64,000 bases of DNA from NCBI RefSeq assembly GCF_001050115.1, contig NZ_CP012024.1, forward strand, positions 2,708,001-2,772,000, in the 5' to 3' direction. The notes under the pieces are model-generated. The model saw nothing but the letters and a program-made list of their open reading frames with translations, was not told the origin of the DNA and did no database searches. The stretch is from Bacillus smithii. Lineage in GTDB: Bacteria > Bacillota > Bacilli > Bacillales > DSM-4216. Position numbers and translations under genes: made by a program. This document shows positions 29,151-39,146 of the stretch, piece by piece (the first letter of the stretch is position 1; the number at the start of each line of letters is the position of its first letter).

Positions 29151-30692
29151 TCAGACAGGATAAACCGGGTGCTTCCGCTCGGAAAAAACTAGATACTTGG
29201 ACATATAGACTTCCAGACGTCGGGATAATTCTTCACGGAGTCGATTCGGCTCCACAATATCGTCCACGACTAACTCAGACGCCAACCGGTATATATCAAT
29301 ATCTTTTCGATATTCTTCACGCTTTGCTTCCACAAATGCCGCTCTTTCTTCCGGTTCCATCGCTTCTATTTTATTGGCGTACACCGCGTTGACAGCGGCT
29401 TCCGGCCCCATCACCGCAATTTGGGCAGTCGGCAAAGCTAAACAACAGTCCGGTTCAAAAGCGGGACCCGCCATGGCATACAGGCCGGCTCCGTATGCTT
29501 TGCGGACAATCACAGTCATTTTTGGAACCGTTGCTTCGCTCATTGCCGCGATCATTTTGGCGCCATGGCGAATAATCCCTGCTTTTTCTACATTCGTTCC
29601 AATCATGAAACCGGGAACGTCCGCCAAGAATAAGAGCGGAATATGGAAGGCGTCGCACAAATGAATGAACTTAGCGGCTTTGTCGGCAGAATCATGAAAC
29701 AACACGCCGCCTTTTACACGCGGTTGATTAGCAATAATACCAATCGGCTGCCCTTCTAAACGAGCAAGACCCGTAATAAGTTCAGCCGCAAATCTTTTTT
29801 TGATTTCACAAAAAGAATCTTCATCCACAATGCGGTCAATAAGCTGATACATATCAAAAGGAGCGTTCTGGTTTTTTGGAATGATGTCTTCGATTGACTG
29901 ATCAAAAGATTTGAGAGATTTTTTTTCGGCTCGTTTCGGCTTTTGCGTGTAATTGTCCGGGAAGTATGTTAAATATCGGCGGGAAAACTCGATGGCTTCC
30001 TCTTCGGTTTTTACGAGCACATCACCGCAGCCCGAAACACTGCAATGCATTTTGGCTCCGCCCATTTGTTCAAGCGTCACTTTTTCGCCGATCACCATTT
30101 CCGCCATCCGCGGCGATCCTAAATACATGGAGGCATTTCCATCCACCATCACGACAATATCGCAAAAAGCGGGAATATAAGCGCCGCCAGCAGCCGAAGG
30201 GCCAAATAACAGACAGATTTGCGGAATTTTCCCTGAAAGTTTTACTTGATTGTAGAAGATTCTTCCCGCTCCTCTCCTTCCAGGAAACATCTCTATTTGG
30301 TCGGTAATTCGGGCTCCTGCGGAATCAACCAAATAAATGAGCGGACAGCGAAGCTTTTCTGCCGTTTCCTGAATTCGAATGATTTTTTCCACTGTTCTTT
30401 TTCCCCATGAACCAGCTTTCACAGTGGAATCATTGGCCATTACGCATACAGTGCGTCCATGAATTTTTCCAATCGCCGTCACGACTCCGTCCGCCGGAAG
30501 GTCACCGGCAAGACAATTGGCAAATAGCCCGTCCTCCGCTATTATATCTTCGTCGAACAGAAGCTTGAGGCGGTCACGGACAAATAATTTCCCTTTCGCT
30601 TTATTTTTCCGATGGTATGTTTCATTCCCACCTTTTAGCACTCCATCTTTTATCTCATGATAGTTGGTAAGAGCTGCTTTTATTTCCGACAT
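29151..30692 (-). CDS. yngE: YngE-like acyl-CoA carboxylase, carboxyltransferase subunit
   Basis: 513 residues of the crotonase-type carboxyltransferase family (propionyl/methylcrotonyl-CoA carboxylase beta). Conserved acyl-CoA and biotin sites: LVDSAGARITDQIEMFPGRR, FGPSAAGGAYIPAFCD and ADVPGFMIGTNVEKAGIIRHG. Transfers CO2 from carboxybiotin to 3-methylcrotonyl-CoA, given its operon partners. Last gene of the yngJ-I-HA-HB-G-F-E operon, with AAAGGAGGGG before its ATG. Confidence 0.93.
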   Translation of the reverse strand: MSEIKAALTNYHEIKDGVLKGGNETYHRKNKAKGKLFVRDRLKLLFDEDIIAEDGLFANCLAGDLPADGVVTAIGKIHGRTVCVMANDSTVKAGSWGKRTVEKIIRIQETAEKLRCPLIYLVDSAGARITDQIEMFPGRRGAGRIFYNQVKLSGKIPQICLLFGPSAAGGAYIPAFCDIVVMVDGNASMYLGSPRMAEMVIGEKVTLEQMGGAKMHCSVSGCGDVLVKTEEEAIEFSRRYLTYFPDNYTQKPKRAEKKSLKSFDQSIEDIIPKNQNAPFDMYQLIDRIVDEDSFCEIKKRFAAELITGLARLEGQPIGIIANQPRVKGGVLFHDSADKAAKFIHLCDAFHIPLLFLADVPGFMIGTNVEKAGIIRHGAKMIAAMSEATVPKMTVIVRKAYGAGLYAMAGPAFEPDCCLALPTAQIAVMGPEAAVNAVYANKIEAMEPEERAAFVEAKREEYRKDIDIYRLASELVVDDIVEPNRLREELSRRLEVYMSKYLVFSERKHPVYPV

Positions 30693-30706
30693 TGGGTGCC
30701 CCTCCT

Positions 30707-31483
30707 TTATCTTCCCGTGTATCGGGGTTGTCGTTTTTCCTGAAACGCTTTGAGTCCTTCTATTCGGTCAGAACTATTTAAAAGAGCGTTATAAGCCAAT
30801 TCTTCTATTTTTAAGCCTGTCATGATGTCCGTTTCCATCCCTTTGTTAACGGCTATTTTGGCTTGCCGCAAAGAAAGCGGAGCGTTTTCCACAAATTCTT
30901 TTGCCAGTTCAAAAGCCTTCTCCAGCACTCGTTCCGCTTCTACCGCGTATTCCACCAGTCCAAGTGTTTCGGCTTCTGCCCCTGAAATTTTACGAGCCGC
31001 AAAGATTAATTCTTTTGCTCTTCCTTTCCCGATTAATCTTGGAAGACGCTGAGTGCCTCCCGCACCGGGGATAATACCGAGAGAAGTCTCGGTCAATCCC
31101 AGTTTGGCATCTTGAGCAGCAATTCGAATATCGCATGCCAGCGCCAATTCCAAACCTCCTCCCATCGCAGCACCATTGATGGCGGCAATCGTCGGCTGAG
31201 GAACATTTTCCACTTCGTTGATGATGGAACGTATCTGTTGTACCGCCTGTTTCACTTCTTCTTCATCCATCCCTTTTCTTTCTTTCAAATCAGCGCCGGC
31301 ACAGAAAAACGGACCGCTTCCCGTAATAATGACCGTTTGAATATCGCTCTGTCCTTTTATTGTTTGCAGCAGCTGTTTTAATTCACTGAGCAGCTGTTTT
31401 GACAAAGCATTAGCTGCTTCCGGGCGGTTTAAAATAATGATCGCTATCTTCTCCCTATGTTCCCATCGAACCATTTCACCCAT
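30707..31483 (-). CDS. yngF: YngF-like enoyl-CoA hydratase (methylglutaconyl-CoA hydratase)
   Basis: 258-residue crotonase. Oxyanion-hole region GSGPFFCAGADLKERKG and the catalytic glutamate context NGAAMGGGLELALACD with LGLTETSLGIIPGAGGTQRL are visible. In this operon its likely role is hydration of methylglutaconyl-CoA to HMG-CoA in leucine degradation. AAGGAG precedes the ATG. Confidence 0.93.
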   Translation of the reverse strand: MGEMVRWEHREKIAIIILNRPEAANALSKQLLSELKQLLQTIKGQSDIQTVIITGSGPFFCAGADLKERKGMDEEEVKQAVQQIRSIINEVENVPQPTIAAINGAAMGGGLELALACDIRIAAQDAKLGLTETSLGIIPGAGGTQRLPRLIGKGRAKELIFAARKISGAEAETLGLVEYAVEAERVLEKAFELAKEFVENAPLSLRQAKIAVNKGMETDIMTGLKIEELAYNALLNSSDRIEGLKAFQEKRQPRYTGR

Positions 31484-31490
31484 CGCTTTT

Positions 31491-32399
31491 TCACTCCTTC
31501 CTCGTCCGTCTTGCCAACTCCATTTGTTTGCTTGACAACGGCTTTTCCAATTTTTCTTCTATAAAATGCGCCGCTTGAAGCAGACGATTCCGATCAATTC
31601 CCGTCTCAATCCCCATCCCCGTAAGCATGTAAAGCAAATCTTCCGTTGCGACATTTCCGGTAGCTCCTTCGGCATACGGACATCCCCCCAGCCCTCCGAG
31701 TGAACTGTCAAAAGTGGTTATCCCCATTTGCAAAGAAATGAGAACATTGGCTAACGCAGTCCCGCGAGTATCATGAAAATGCATCGCAAACTGATCCGCT
31801 TTATAAGATTTCAAAAGTTCTGAAAGCAAAGCTTCTACTTGAGACGGTACGCCAACGCCAATCGTATCGCCGAGAGAAATTTCATCCACACCCATTTCAA
31901 GAAGCCGATCTACCACCCTTTTGACTTGAGAAACCGGAATCTCCCCTTCATACGGACAAGCAATCACTGTGGATACGTATCCGCGCACCGTTTTTCCGGC
32001 AGATTTGGCTTCTGCCACGACTTCTTCTAAAACCGGAAAAGTTTCAGATATGGATTTGTTTATATTTTTTTGATTATGCGTTTCACTGGCTGACATAAAC
32101 AGACAGACTTCGTCCACGTCCGCTTTCAACGCTCTTTCCAATCCTCTCAAGTTCGGAACAAGCGCTGCATACTTGACTCCTTCTTTTCTATAGATCTTGG
32201 AAAATACCTCTTCGGCATCGGCGAGCTGCGGAATCCATTTCGGGTTGACGAAAGAACTCACTTCAATCGAAACAAGCCCCGCCTCAGACAGCCGATTGAT
32301 CCATTCCGCTTTGACATCAGAAGAAAGAATTTTATCTTCATTTTGGAGACCATCCCGGGGGCCAACTTCTTTAATGTGTACTTTCTTGGGCCATTTCAA
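31491..32399 (-). CDS. yngG: YngG, hydroxymethylglutaryl-CoA lyase
   Basis: About 302 residues. HMG-CoA lyase signatures: VGPRDGLQNE at the N-terminus, and the active-site cysteine loop GGLGGCPYAEGATGN. Cleaves HMG-CoA to acetyl-CoA and acetoacetate. TTG at 32399 is preferred (GGAGGGG 6 nt before it); an ATG two codons upstream touches the Shine-Dalgarno sequence. Fits the hydratase and carboxylase genes on either side. Confidence 0.93.
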   Translation of the reverse strand: MKWPKKVHIKEVGPRDGLQNEDKILSSDVKAEWINRLSEAGLVSIEVSSFVNPKWIPQLADAEEVFSKIYRKEGVKYAALVPNLRGLERALKADVDEVCLFMSASETHNQKNINKSISETFPVLEEVVAEAKSAGKTVRGYVSTVIACPYEGEIPVSQVKRVVDRLLEMGVDEISLGDTIGVGVPSQVEALLSELLKSYKADQFAMHFHDTRGTALANVLISLQMGITTFDSSLGGLGGCPYAEGATGNVATEDLLYMLTGMGIETGIDRNRLLQAAHFIEEKLEKPLSSKQMELARRTRKE

Positions 32400-32412
32400 A
32401 AACATCCCCTCC

Positions 32413-32625
32413 CTACTCCATTTCGATCAAATCGTCCCCTTCGTTGACAAAATCCCCTTCTTGAACATGAATGGCTTTTACGATTCCCTCTTCTTCTGAA
32501 GAAATGGGAATTTCCATTTTCATTGATTCGAGAATGATCACATCTTGACCTGATGTAATTTTCTCCCCCTCTGATACTAGTATTTTCCACACACTTCCGG
32601 CCATGCTCGCTTGAATGGCACTCAT
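32413..32625 (-). CDS. yngHB: YngHB, biotin carboxyl-carrier domain protein
   Basis: A 70-residue lone biotinyl/lipoyl domain with the biotinylated lysine in LESMKMEIPI. Serves as the mobile carrier between the biotin carboxylase (YngHA) and the carboxyltransferase (YngE). Being a separate gene rather than fused to the carboxylase agrees with B. subtilis. Confidence 0.95.
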   Translation of the reverse strand: MSAIQASMAGSVWKILVSEGEKITSGQDVIILESMKMEIPISSEEEGIVKAIHVQEGDFVNEGDDLIEME

Positions 32626-32844
32626 ATTTTCATCCCCCTGACATCCTATTTCTCGTATTCCGCCAACAAATTATTGCCTCCTTTTCCATCATTTCTCGTC
32701 GTTACCCAATTTTCTATAGCAAACAAGGAAAGGCGGCCTTTATTTTTATAGAAAATTCAGATATTTTTTCGTATACATCTTACTGATGGTCATAATGAAA
32801 AACTATGAAGGCAAGGTATGATTCTCCTTTTTCAATCAGCTCCC
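32626..32844. other. 219-bp gap within the branched-chain operon
   Basis: Unusually long spacing for this operon, whose other gaps are under 25 bp. On the minus strand AAGGAGG precedes a six-codon frame (TTG-GCG-GAA-TAC-GAG-AAA-stop) just before yngHB. No clear promoter or terminator. Confidence 0.4.
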
Positions 32845-34212
32845 TTATGACGTTTTCGGCTGCTTGGTGCTTTCTTGCAAATAATGACGATTCACAAACT
32901 GCGTTGTCGTGTCTCCGGCTAAAAACCGCTCATGGGACACCGTTTTTAAAAGCATTGGGATATTGGTTTTAATCCCTTCAATTTGATAGTGTTTCAGAGC
33001 CTCGATCAACCGATTGCACGCTTCTTGACGGTCTTTTCCCCAGGCAATCAATTTGCCGATCATCGGATCGTAAAATGGAGTGATCACCGTCCCTTTTTCG
33101 ATGGCCGTTTCATGCCGAATGCCCTCCCCTTCCGGCAATCGCAGAAAAGTGATTTTGCCTGGCGATGGATAAAATGTATTCGGATCTTCCGCATAAATTC
33201 TTACTTCAATCGCATGGCCGTCTCTTTTGATATCTTCTTGGGAAAATTCCAACCTTTCTCCGGCTGCTATTTTGATTTGGTGCTCAACAAGATCCAGTCC
33301 GGTGATTTCTTCTGTGACAGGATGTTCCACTTGAAGTCTTGTGTTCATTTCCAAAAAGTAAAAATTTTGATTTTTATCGACTAAACATTCCATCGTACCC
33401 GCATTGGTATAGCCGATTTTCCGAACCGCTTGCAGCGCAGACGCCAACATTTTTTTCCGAGTAGATTCGCTAATAAATGGAGACGGGGCTTCTTCCACCA
33501 CTTTTTGATTTCGTCTTTGAATGGAACATTCCCGTTCCCAAAGCGCTACAGCATTTCCAAATGAATCGGCTAACACTTGCACCTCGATATGATGCGAGTC
33601 TTCAATATACTTTTCTACATACATCGTCCCGTCCCCAAAAAATGATTCCGCTCGTTTTTTATTGCCGGCAAATGCTTTTCGCAGCTCTTCTTCAGAACGA
33701 ATCACTTGCATGCCAATCCCTCCACCGCCTGCAGAAGCCTTTAACATAAGGGGATAGCCGATTTCTTTTGCAGCCAATACAGCTTCCTCTTCATTCCGAA
33801 GGGGAATATCGATTCCTTCTATAATTGGCATTCCGGCTTGTTTCATTGTTTTTCGCGCTTCAATTTTGCTTCCCATCGCTTTAATGATATCGGAACCGGG
33901 ACCAATAAAAACAAGTCCTTCATCGTGGCACACCCTCGAAAATTCGCCATTTTCAGATAACAATCCGTATCCCGGATGAATCGCTTCCGCTCCGGACTCC
34001 TTGGCGACACGGATGATAGCATCCATATTTAAATAGCTTTGATTGACAGGAGGCTTTCCAATGCAGAACGCTTCATCGGCCTCATGAACATGCAGTGAAT
34101 CCTTGTCCGCTTCCGAATAGACGGCGACTGTTTCAATCCCCATCTTTTTGCAAGTACGAATGACTCGTCTAGCAATTTCCCCCCGATTGGCGATTAAAAT
34201 TTTGGAAAACAT
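32845..34212 (-). CDS. yngHA: YngHA, biotin carboxylase subunit
   Basis: 455 residues: N-terminal biotin-carboxylase fold (ILIANRGEIARRVIRTCKKM), ATP-grasp glycine loop KASAGGGGIGMQVI, and catalytic EMNTRLQVEHPVTEEITGLD. Uses ATP and bicarbonate to carboxylate biotin on YngHB. It starts one base after yngI ends, so translation is coupled. Methylcrotonyl-CoA is the inferred downstream substrate. Confidence 0.94.
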   Translation of the reverse strand: MFSKILIANRGEIARRVIRTCKKMGIETVAVYSEADKDSLHVHEADEAFCIGKPPVNQSYLNMDAIIRVAKESGAEAIHPGYGLLSENGEFSRVCHDEGLVFIGPGSDIIKAMGSKIEARKTMKQAGMPIIEGIDIPLRNEEEAVLAAKEIGYPLMLKASAGGGGIGMQVIRSEEELRKAFAGNKKRAESFFGDGTMYVEKYIEDSHHIEVQVLADSFGNAVALWERECSIQRRNQKVVEEAPSPFISESTRKKMLASALQAVRKIGYTNAGTMECLVDKNQNFYFLEMNTRLQVEHPVTEEITGLDLVEHQIKIAAGERLEFSQEDIKRDGHAIEVRIYAEDPNTFYPSPGKITFLRLPEGEGIRHETAIEKGTVITPFYDPMIGKLIAWGKDRQEACNRLIEALKHYQIEGIKTNIPMLLKTVSHERFLAGDTTTQFVNRHYLQESTKQPKTS

Positions 34213-34213
34213 C

Positions 34214-35854
34214 TTATCTCCCCTTTATATCCTCTAAATACCTTTCCCGAAGTTTAAATTTTTGAATTTTTCCCGAAGCAGTCATCGGATATTCATCTGT
34301 AAAGAAAACGTATTTTGGAACTTTGTGCCGTGATATCTTTCCTTTGCAGAACGCTCGTATTTCCTCGGCATCGGCTGTTTCTCCTTCTTTCAAAATAATC
34401 CATGCGCCTACTTCTTCCCCGAATTTCTCATCCGGCACTCCCACTACTTGCACATCTAAAATTTTCGGGTGTTGATAAAGAAATTCCTCGATTTCTCTTG
34501 GATAAATATTTTCCCCGCCGCGGATAATCATATCTTTTAGGCGACCGGTAATCCGTACATAGCCATTTTCATCCATTACCGCCAAATCGCCTGTATGGAG
34601 CCAGTGATCTTCATCTATTACTTCTTTTGTTGCCTCCGGATTTTTATAATAGCCTTTCATCACATGATAGCCTCTTGTACAGAGTTCCCCTTGTGTGTTC
34701 GGCGGCAGCACGCGGTTGCTGCCTGGTTCCACAATTTTTACTTCGACATGAGGCAACGCTTTTCCTACTGTTTCCACCCGCAACGAAACCGGGTCGTCCG
34801 TGCGGCTTTGAGTGATGACAGGCGAAGATTCCGTCTGTCCGTAGCATATGGTAATATCCTTCATCCCCATTTTTTCCATGACTGCCTTCATCACTTCCAT
34901 CGGGCAATTAGAACCCGCCATCACACCCGTCCTTAAAGTCGTTAAATTGTATTTTGAGAAGTTCGGGTGATTCAATTCTGAAATAAACATCGTCGGAACG
35001 CCATGAAGGGCTGTGCATTTTTCTTTTTCTACCGTTTGCAGGACAGCCTCAGGGTCAAATTCCTGAACCGGAACCATCGTCGCTCCGACACTTACAGAGG
35101 CAAGTGTACCGATCACGCAGCCGAAGCAATGGAAAAAAGGAACAGGAATGCATAAACGGTCATCTTTCGTAAGCTTCATGCATTCAGCGATATTGCGGGC
35201 GTTGTTGACGAGATTATAATGAGTTAACATAACCCCTTTCGGAAATCCGGTCGTTCCCGAAGTGTATTGCATATTAATGACGTCATCAGGATGAAGAGAT
35301 CGAGACCGTGCTTTCAGTTCTTGATCACTGATCCTTTTTCCCTTTTCTATCAATTGAGACCAATTGTACATTCCACTATATGGTTTTTCGCTTAAAACAA
35401 TCACATTTTTTAAGAGCGGCAGTCTTTTCGATTGCAGTTCTCCAGGCTGGGAATGGCGAAGCTCAGGGCATATTTCATAAATCGTATCCACATAAGAAAT
35501 TCCCCTGTATCCTTCTATTAAGATTAAAGTCTTGGCATCGGATTGCCTCAGCAAGTATTCCAGTTCCATGGTTCGATAATTCGTATTAACCGTAACTAAA
35601 ACGCCGCCCATTTTCCCGGTGGCGAACTGGAGCGCAACCCATTCTGGGGTATTGGTGGTCCAGACAGCCAAATGATCTCCCTTTTCCACCCCTAGCGCCA
35701 TTAAGCCTTTCGCGACCAAATTGCACTCTTCGTTCAATTCACTGTAGGTCCATCTAAGATTGCGGTCGGCATATACTAATGCCTCGTGATCCGGAAAATC
35801 ATGCACCTTTTCCTCCAACAACTGCCCAACCGTTTTACGTAGTAATTCGGCCAT
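34214..35854 (-). CDS. yngI: YngI-like acyl-CoA synthetase (AMP-forming)
   Basis: 546 residues of the ANL superfamily. The P-loop [24 protein letters not shown], the adenylate-binding [14 protein letters not shown] and the C-terminal catalytic lysine in [14 protein letters not shown] are all present. Activates a carboxylic acid to its CoA ester. In this operon it may feed a branched-chain or short acid into the pathway; the acid is not determined. Confidence 0.92.
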   Translation of the reverse strand: MAELLRKTVGQLLEEKVHDFPDHEALVYADRNLRWTYSELNEECNLVAKGLMALGVEKGDHLAVWTTNTPEWVALQFATGKMGGVLVTVNTNYRTMELEYLLRQSDAKTLILIEGYRGISYVDTIYEICPELRHSQPGELQSKRLPLLKNVIVLSEKPYSGMYNWSQLIEKGKRISDQELKARSRSLHPDDVINMQYTSGTTGFPKGVMLTHYNLVNNARNIAECMKLTKDDRLCIPVPFFHCFGCVIGTLASVSVGATMVPVQEFDPEAVLQTVEKEKCTALHGVPTMFISELNHPNFSKYNLTTLRTGVMAGSNCPMEVMKAVMEKMGMKDITICYGQTESSPVITQSRTDDPVSLRVETVGKALPHVEVKIVEPGSNRVLPPNTQGELCTRGYHVMKGYYKNPEATKEVIDEDHWLHTGDLAVMDENGYVRITGRLKDMIIRGGENIYPREIEEFLYQHPKILDVQVVGVPDEKFGEEVGAWIILKEGETADAEEIRAFCKGKISRHKVPKYVFFTDEYPMTASGKIQKFKLRERYLEDIKGR

Positions 35855-35875
35855 TTTCTCCTCCTAAAAATGGTT

Positions 35876-37018
35876 TTAGCAACCAAGTTGACGCGCGATG
35901 ACGAGCCTTTGGATTTCGGATGTTCCTTCGCCGATTTCCATTAATTTTATATCGCGCAAGTGTCTCTCTACATCATATTCACGCATATACCCATATCCTC
36001 CATGAATTTGAATCGCTTGATTGCAAACGCGAAAACCGATTTCGGAGGCAAACAATTTGGCGATTGCCGCTTCTTTTGAGAACGGTTTTCCTTGATCCTT
36101 CAGCCATGCCGCTTTATAAACTTGGTTGCGAGCGAGTTCAATCTCCATTGCCATATCCGCTAATTTAAATTGAATAGCCTGGAATTTTGAAATGGGTTGA
36201 CCAAACTGATATCGTTCTTTAGCATAACGAAGAGCTTTTTCAAACGCTGCTTGTGCAATGCCGACAGAAAGAGCCGCAATGGATATTCGACCTCCGTCCA
36301 GTGTATAAAGAAATTGGCTGAATCCTTTTTCTGGATCGCCGAGCAAATTCTCTTTCGGCACAAGCACGTTGTCGAGTACAATTTGACAAGTATTAGACGC
36401 TCTTACTCCCATTTTTTCATAGTCACAAGAGATTTGAACACCTGGCGTATTCGTAGGCACAATGATGGCTGAAACAATCGGTCGGCCGTTATCCCGCCTC
36501 CCTGTGACAGCGGTTACAATAACTTGTCTAGCAAATCCCGCATTCGTAATCCAGCACTTTTCTCCATTAATAACATATTCATTTCCGTCTAAAATCGCTG
36601 TGGTTCTCGTGCCCCCAGCATCGGACCCGGCATTAGGTTCTGTCAGACCGAAAGAGCCCAGTGTTTCCCCTTTTGCCATTGGAACGAGCCATTGTTTCTT
36701 CTGTTCCTCCGTACCGAAATAATAGATGGGACTAGCACCAAGGCTGATAGCGGCGGCATAACTGAGACCTGTCCCCCCACACGCTTTGCCGATTTCCTCT
36801 ACAGCAATACAGTAGGAAATCGTATCCCCTCCCGATCCCCCATATTTTTCCGGAAACGGAATACCAAGCAGGCCAAGTTCGCCCATTTTTTTAAACGTTT
36901 CATATGGAAATTCCGCTTTTTGATCAAGTTCTCTAGCATAAGGTTTGATTTCCTTTTCAGCAAAATCACTGACCATTTCACGGATCATTTGCTGTTCTTT
37001 TGTCAACTCAAAATTCAT
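35876..37018 (-). CDS. yngJ: YngJ-like acyl-CoA dehydrogenase (isovaleryl-CoA type)
   Basis: 380 residues, standard acyl-CoA dehydrogenase length. FAD/substrate contacts GSFGLTEPNAGSDAGGTRTT and CWITNAGFARQVIV, with IHGGYGYMREYDVERHLRD and LMEIGEGTSEIQRLVIA at the C-terminus. First gene of the operon, suggesting isovaleryl-CoA oxidation ahead of the carboxylase. AAAAAGGGGG precedes the ATG. A perfect 14-bp palindrome lies 22 bp upstream. Confidence 0.92.
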   Translation of the reverse strand: MNFELTKEQQMIREMVSDFAEKEIKPYARELDQKAEFPYETFKKMGELGLLGIPFPEKYGGSGGDTISYCIAVEEIGKACGGTGLSYAAAISLGASPIYYFGTEEQKKQWLVPMAKGETLGSFGLTEPNAGSDAGGTRTTAILDGNEYVINGEKCWITNAGFARQVIVTAVTGRRDNGRPIVSAIIVPTNTPGVQISCDYEKMGVRASNTCQIVLDNVLVPKENLLGDPEKGFSQFLYTLDGGRISIAALSVGIAQAAFEKALRYAKERYQFGQPISKFQAIQFKLADMAMEIELARNQVYKAAWLKDQGKPFSKEAAIAKLFASEIGFRVCNQAIQIHGGYGYMREYDVERHLRDIKLMEIGEGTSEIQRLVIARQLGC

Positions 37019-37039
37019 GAAAATTCCCCCTTTTTAATA

Positions 37040-37053
37040 ACCGACTAGTCGGT
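37040..37053. promoter_or_regulatory. TetR-type operator before yngJ
   Basis: ACCGACTAGTCGGT, a perfect 14-bp palindrome in the short interval before yngJ. The TetR-family gene ending upstream is the obvious candidate ligand. No strong -35 hexamer was seen, only TATAGA just beside it. Confidence 0.75.
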
Positions 37054-37117
37054 CTATATTCGTGTGAACCAACTGATCGAGGTCGCCCTTTTTATTTGCC
37101 ATTTTAGTACCATTCAT

Positions 37118-37756
37118 TCACCGCTTTACCGGCTGATTTCGAAGCAGATGCTCTTGTGCTGCCGGATCTTTCATGCCTTTTTCCGTTAAAAGGGCATGAA
37201 AGATTAAATCAACGTAGATTTTTCCAATGTCTTCAATGGAAAGCGGCCCTTCTTCATGAAACCATTTATACAACCAGTTCACCATTCCGATGACCGCCAT
37301 GACGGTGATTTCAGCAGGGACTTCTGAACGAAAATCACCGGATTCTTGCCCTTCCCGAACAATTTGCAAAATGATATTTTTATATTGTTTGCGCTTCCGA
37401 TTGATGTTGATCTCAAATTCTCCTTTAAGATAGGTGCTTTCTTGGTAAAAAACAGTGATGTGGGGTTTATACATTCCAAATACTTTCGTAAACGATTGAA
37501 TGATGGCACACATTCTGGAAACGGGCGTCGTATATCGATCATATGCTTCTTGCGCTTTTTCAATGACATAAGAAATAAAAATATCATGAATGTGAAAAAG
37601 CAATTCATCTTTCGATTTAAAGTTGTGATAAAAACCGCCTTTGGATGTGCCGCATTGTTCTACAATCCGATCAACTGTCACCCCGTGGTAGCCTTCTTTT
37701 TCAAAAAGAATCAGCGCTGTATCGATAATCTTTTCTTTCAATGATTTTTTTCCCAT
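37118..37756 (-). CDS. TetR-family regulator of the branched-chain acyl-CoA operon
   Basis: About 212 residues. N-terminal helix-turn-helix TVDRIVEQCGTSKGGFYHNF is classic TetR/AcrR; the rest is an all-helical ligand domain. Located directly upstream of yngJ in the same direction, so it probably represses the operon and responds to an acyl-CoA. Start at 37756 (MGKKSLKEK) is preferred over 37771, whose ATG is part of the AAAGGATGG ribosome site. Effector is inferred. Confidence 0.88.
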   Translation of the reverse strand: MGKKSLKEKIIDTALILFEKEGYHGVTVDRIVEQCGTSKGGFYHNFKSKDELLFHIHDIFISYVIEKAQEAYDRYTTPVSRMCAIIQSFTKVFGMYKPHITVFYQESTYLKGEFEININRKRKQYKNIILQIVREGQESGDFRSEVPAEITVMAVIGMVNWLYKWFHEEGPLSIEDIGKIYVDLIFHALLTEKGMKDPAAQEHLLRNQPVKR

Positions 37757-37847
37757 AAAACTGATTACCATCCTTTATTTGACATACTACCATACGATGC
37801 GCTCTCTGTAAACAGAATAATCAGAATATTCAGTTTTTGTTACAAAA

Positions 37848-37885
37848 AAAGACCGTTGGCTTCTTTATGAAGCTGTCCGGTCTTT
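37848..37885 (-). terminator. Terminator after cvfB
   Basis: Minus strand AAAGACCG...CGGTCTTT with an inner AGCTTC/GAAGCC helix, followed by TTTTTT. Confidence 0.8.
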
Positions 37886-37914
37886 GTCTTTTATGAAAGT
37901 CATCTGCAGAACCA

Positions 37915-38793
37915 TTACGATTGATCCCTTGTTTCAGAACCCTTTAAATAGGTCCATCCTTCTTCTTGATAAATTTTTCCCTCTTTCATCAGTCGGCCCA
38001 TTGCTCGTTTAAAAGCCCCTTTGCTCATACGGAAGCGAGCTTGGATATCTTCGGGGTGGCTTTTGTCGCTATAAGGCATCGAGCCGCCACGCGTTTGCAA
38101 ATAAGCCAATATGGCAGCGGCGTCTTCTTCGATCGCTTCATGAGTTCTTTTCAGAAGGGAGAGATTGACCGATCCGTCTGGTTTCACATCGATAATTCTG
38201 GCGTGGACCGTTTCGCCGAGGCCGGGTTCTTCCATCCTCTGCGATTCGTGAATAAATCCGCGGTACCCTTCCTCTGTCAAAACAAAGGTTCCTGACTTTA
38301 ACGTACGATATACGACGCCGGTTACATCTTTATTGAAATCCTTCGCCGATGCTTCTACAAATAAATTTTTCATCACTTCTTCCGTTGCCAGTTTGGCATA
38401 AAGAAGCCCGTTCCGGTCCGTTTTCAAGGTGCAATAGAGACGTCCTCCTTTTTTCGGCCACACGTTCATGATCGGTGGAAGGTCTCCTTTCGCGATCAAA
38501 ATATCTTTATGAATGCCAATAGAAATAAATACGCCCAGTTCACGATGGACATCCGCCACTTCAGCCCAGCCGTAGCGACCGATTTGAATCTCCGGGATGA
38601 TCATAGTGGCCGCTAATCTTCCTTGTCGATCTTGAAAGATAAATACGTCAACTTGTTCATCAGGACGAAAACCGTCCGTTATGCCGCTTTTATGTAAAAG
38701 CACTCTATCTTTCCCATTCGTTAAAAACCAGCCGTATGGCATCTCTTTATCCGGTTTTAACGTTACCACCGTTCCTGCTTGCAGAGCAGCCAT
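37915..38793 (-). CDS. cvfB: CvfB (YitL-type) S1-like RNA-binding protein
   Basis: About 292 residues. Three S1-type OB folds in the CvfB pattern (for example GFRPDEQVDVFIFQDRQGRL and ELGVFISIGIHKDILI), then a C-terminal winged helix (FRMSKGAFKRAMGRLMKEGK). In staphylococci CvfB binds RNA and affects virulence; the Bacillus role is unclear. I start at ATG 38793 (MAALQAGTVV) behind GAAAGG; longer in-frame extensions look non-coding. Confidence 0.88.
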   Translation of the reverse strand: MAALQAGTVVTLKPDKEMPYGWFLTNGKDRVLLHKSGITDGFRPDEQVDVFIFQDRQGRLAATMIIPEIQIGRYGWAEVADVHRELGVFISIGIHKDILIAKGDLPPIMNVWPKKGGRLYCTLKTDRNGLLYAKLATEEVMKNLFVEASAKDFNKDVTGVVYRTLKSGTFVLTEEGYRGFIHESQRMEEPGLGETVHARIIDVKPDGSVNLSLLKRTHEAIEEDAAAILAYLQTRGGSMPYSDKSHPEDIQARFRMSKGAFKRAMGRLMKEGKIYQEEGWTYLKGSETRDQS

Positions 38794-39146
38794 TCCATCA
38801 TTTCCTTTCCTAGAAGATCTTATTTTTCTATTTTTTTCAATGAGCCGAAAAATCCTCGCTATAATGATGTTTTCCAATAGACCTTGCTTAAGGGTACCAA
38901 AAAAAGAACTGGACCGCAAAGGAATTCAGCTGCTCACAAAAAAAACGCCTCTATAAATTCAAATCATTCTTCTGATTTTCACCCGAAAGGTCATACATAT
39001 GACCAGCCCCTTCCTGAATATAATGGGTATCAAACGTATATTTTACCGGACAGTCCTTCTCAAATCTGCTTTTCAGAATAAAGCAAAGAAAGTGTTTTCC
39101 GTCTCAGGTAAAAACGGAATTTATCCAAGTATAGGAGCTGAGCATA

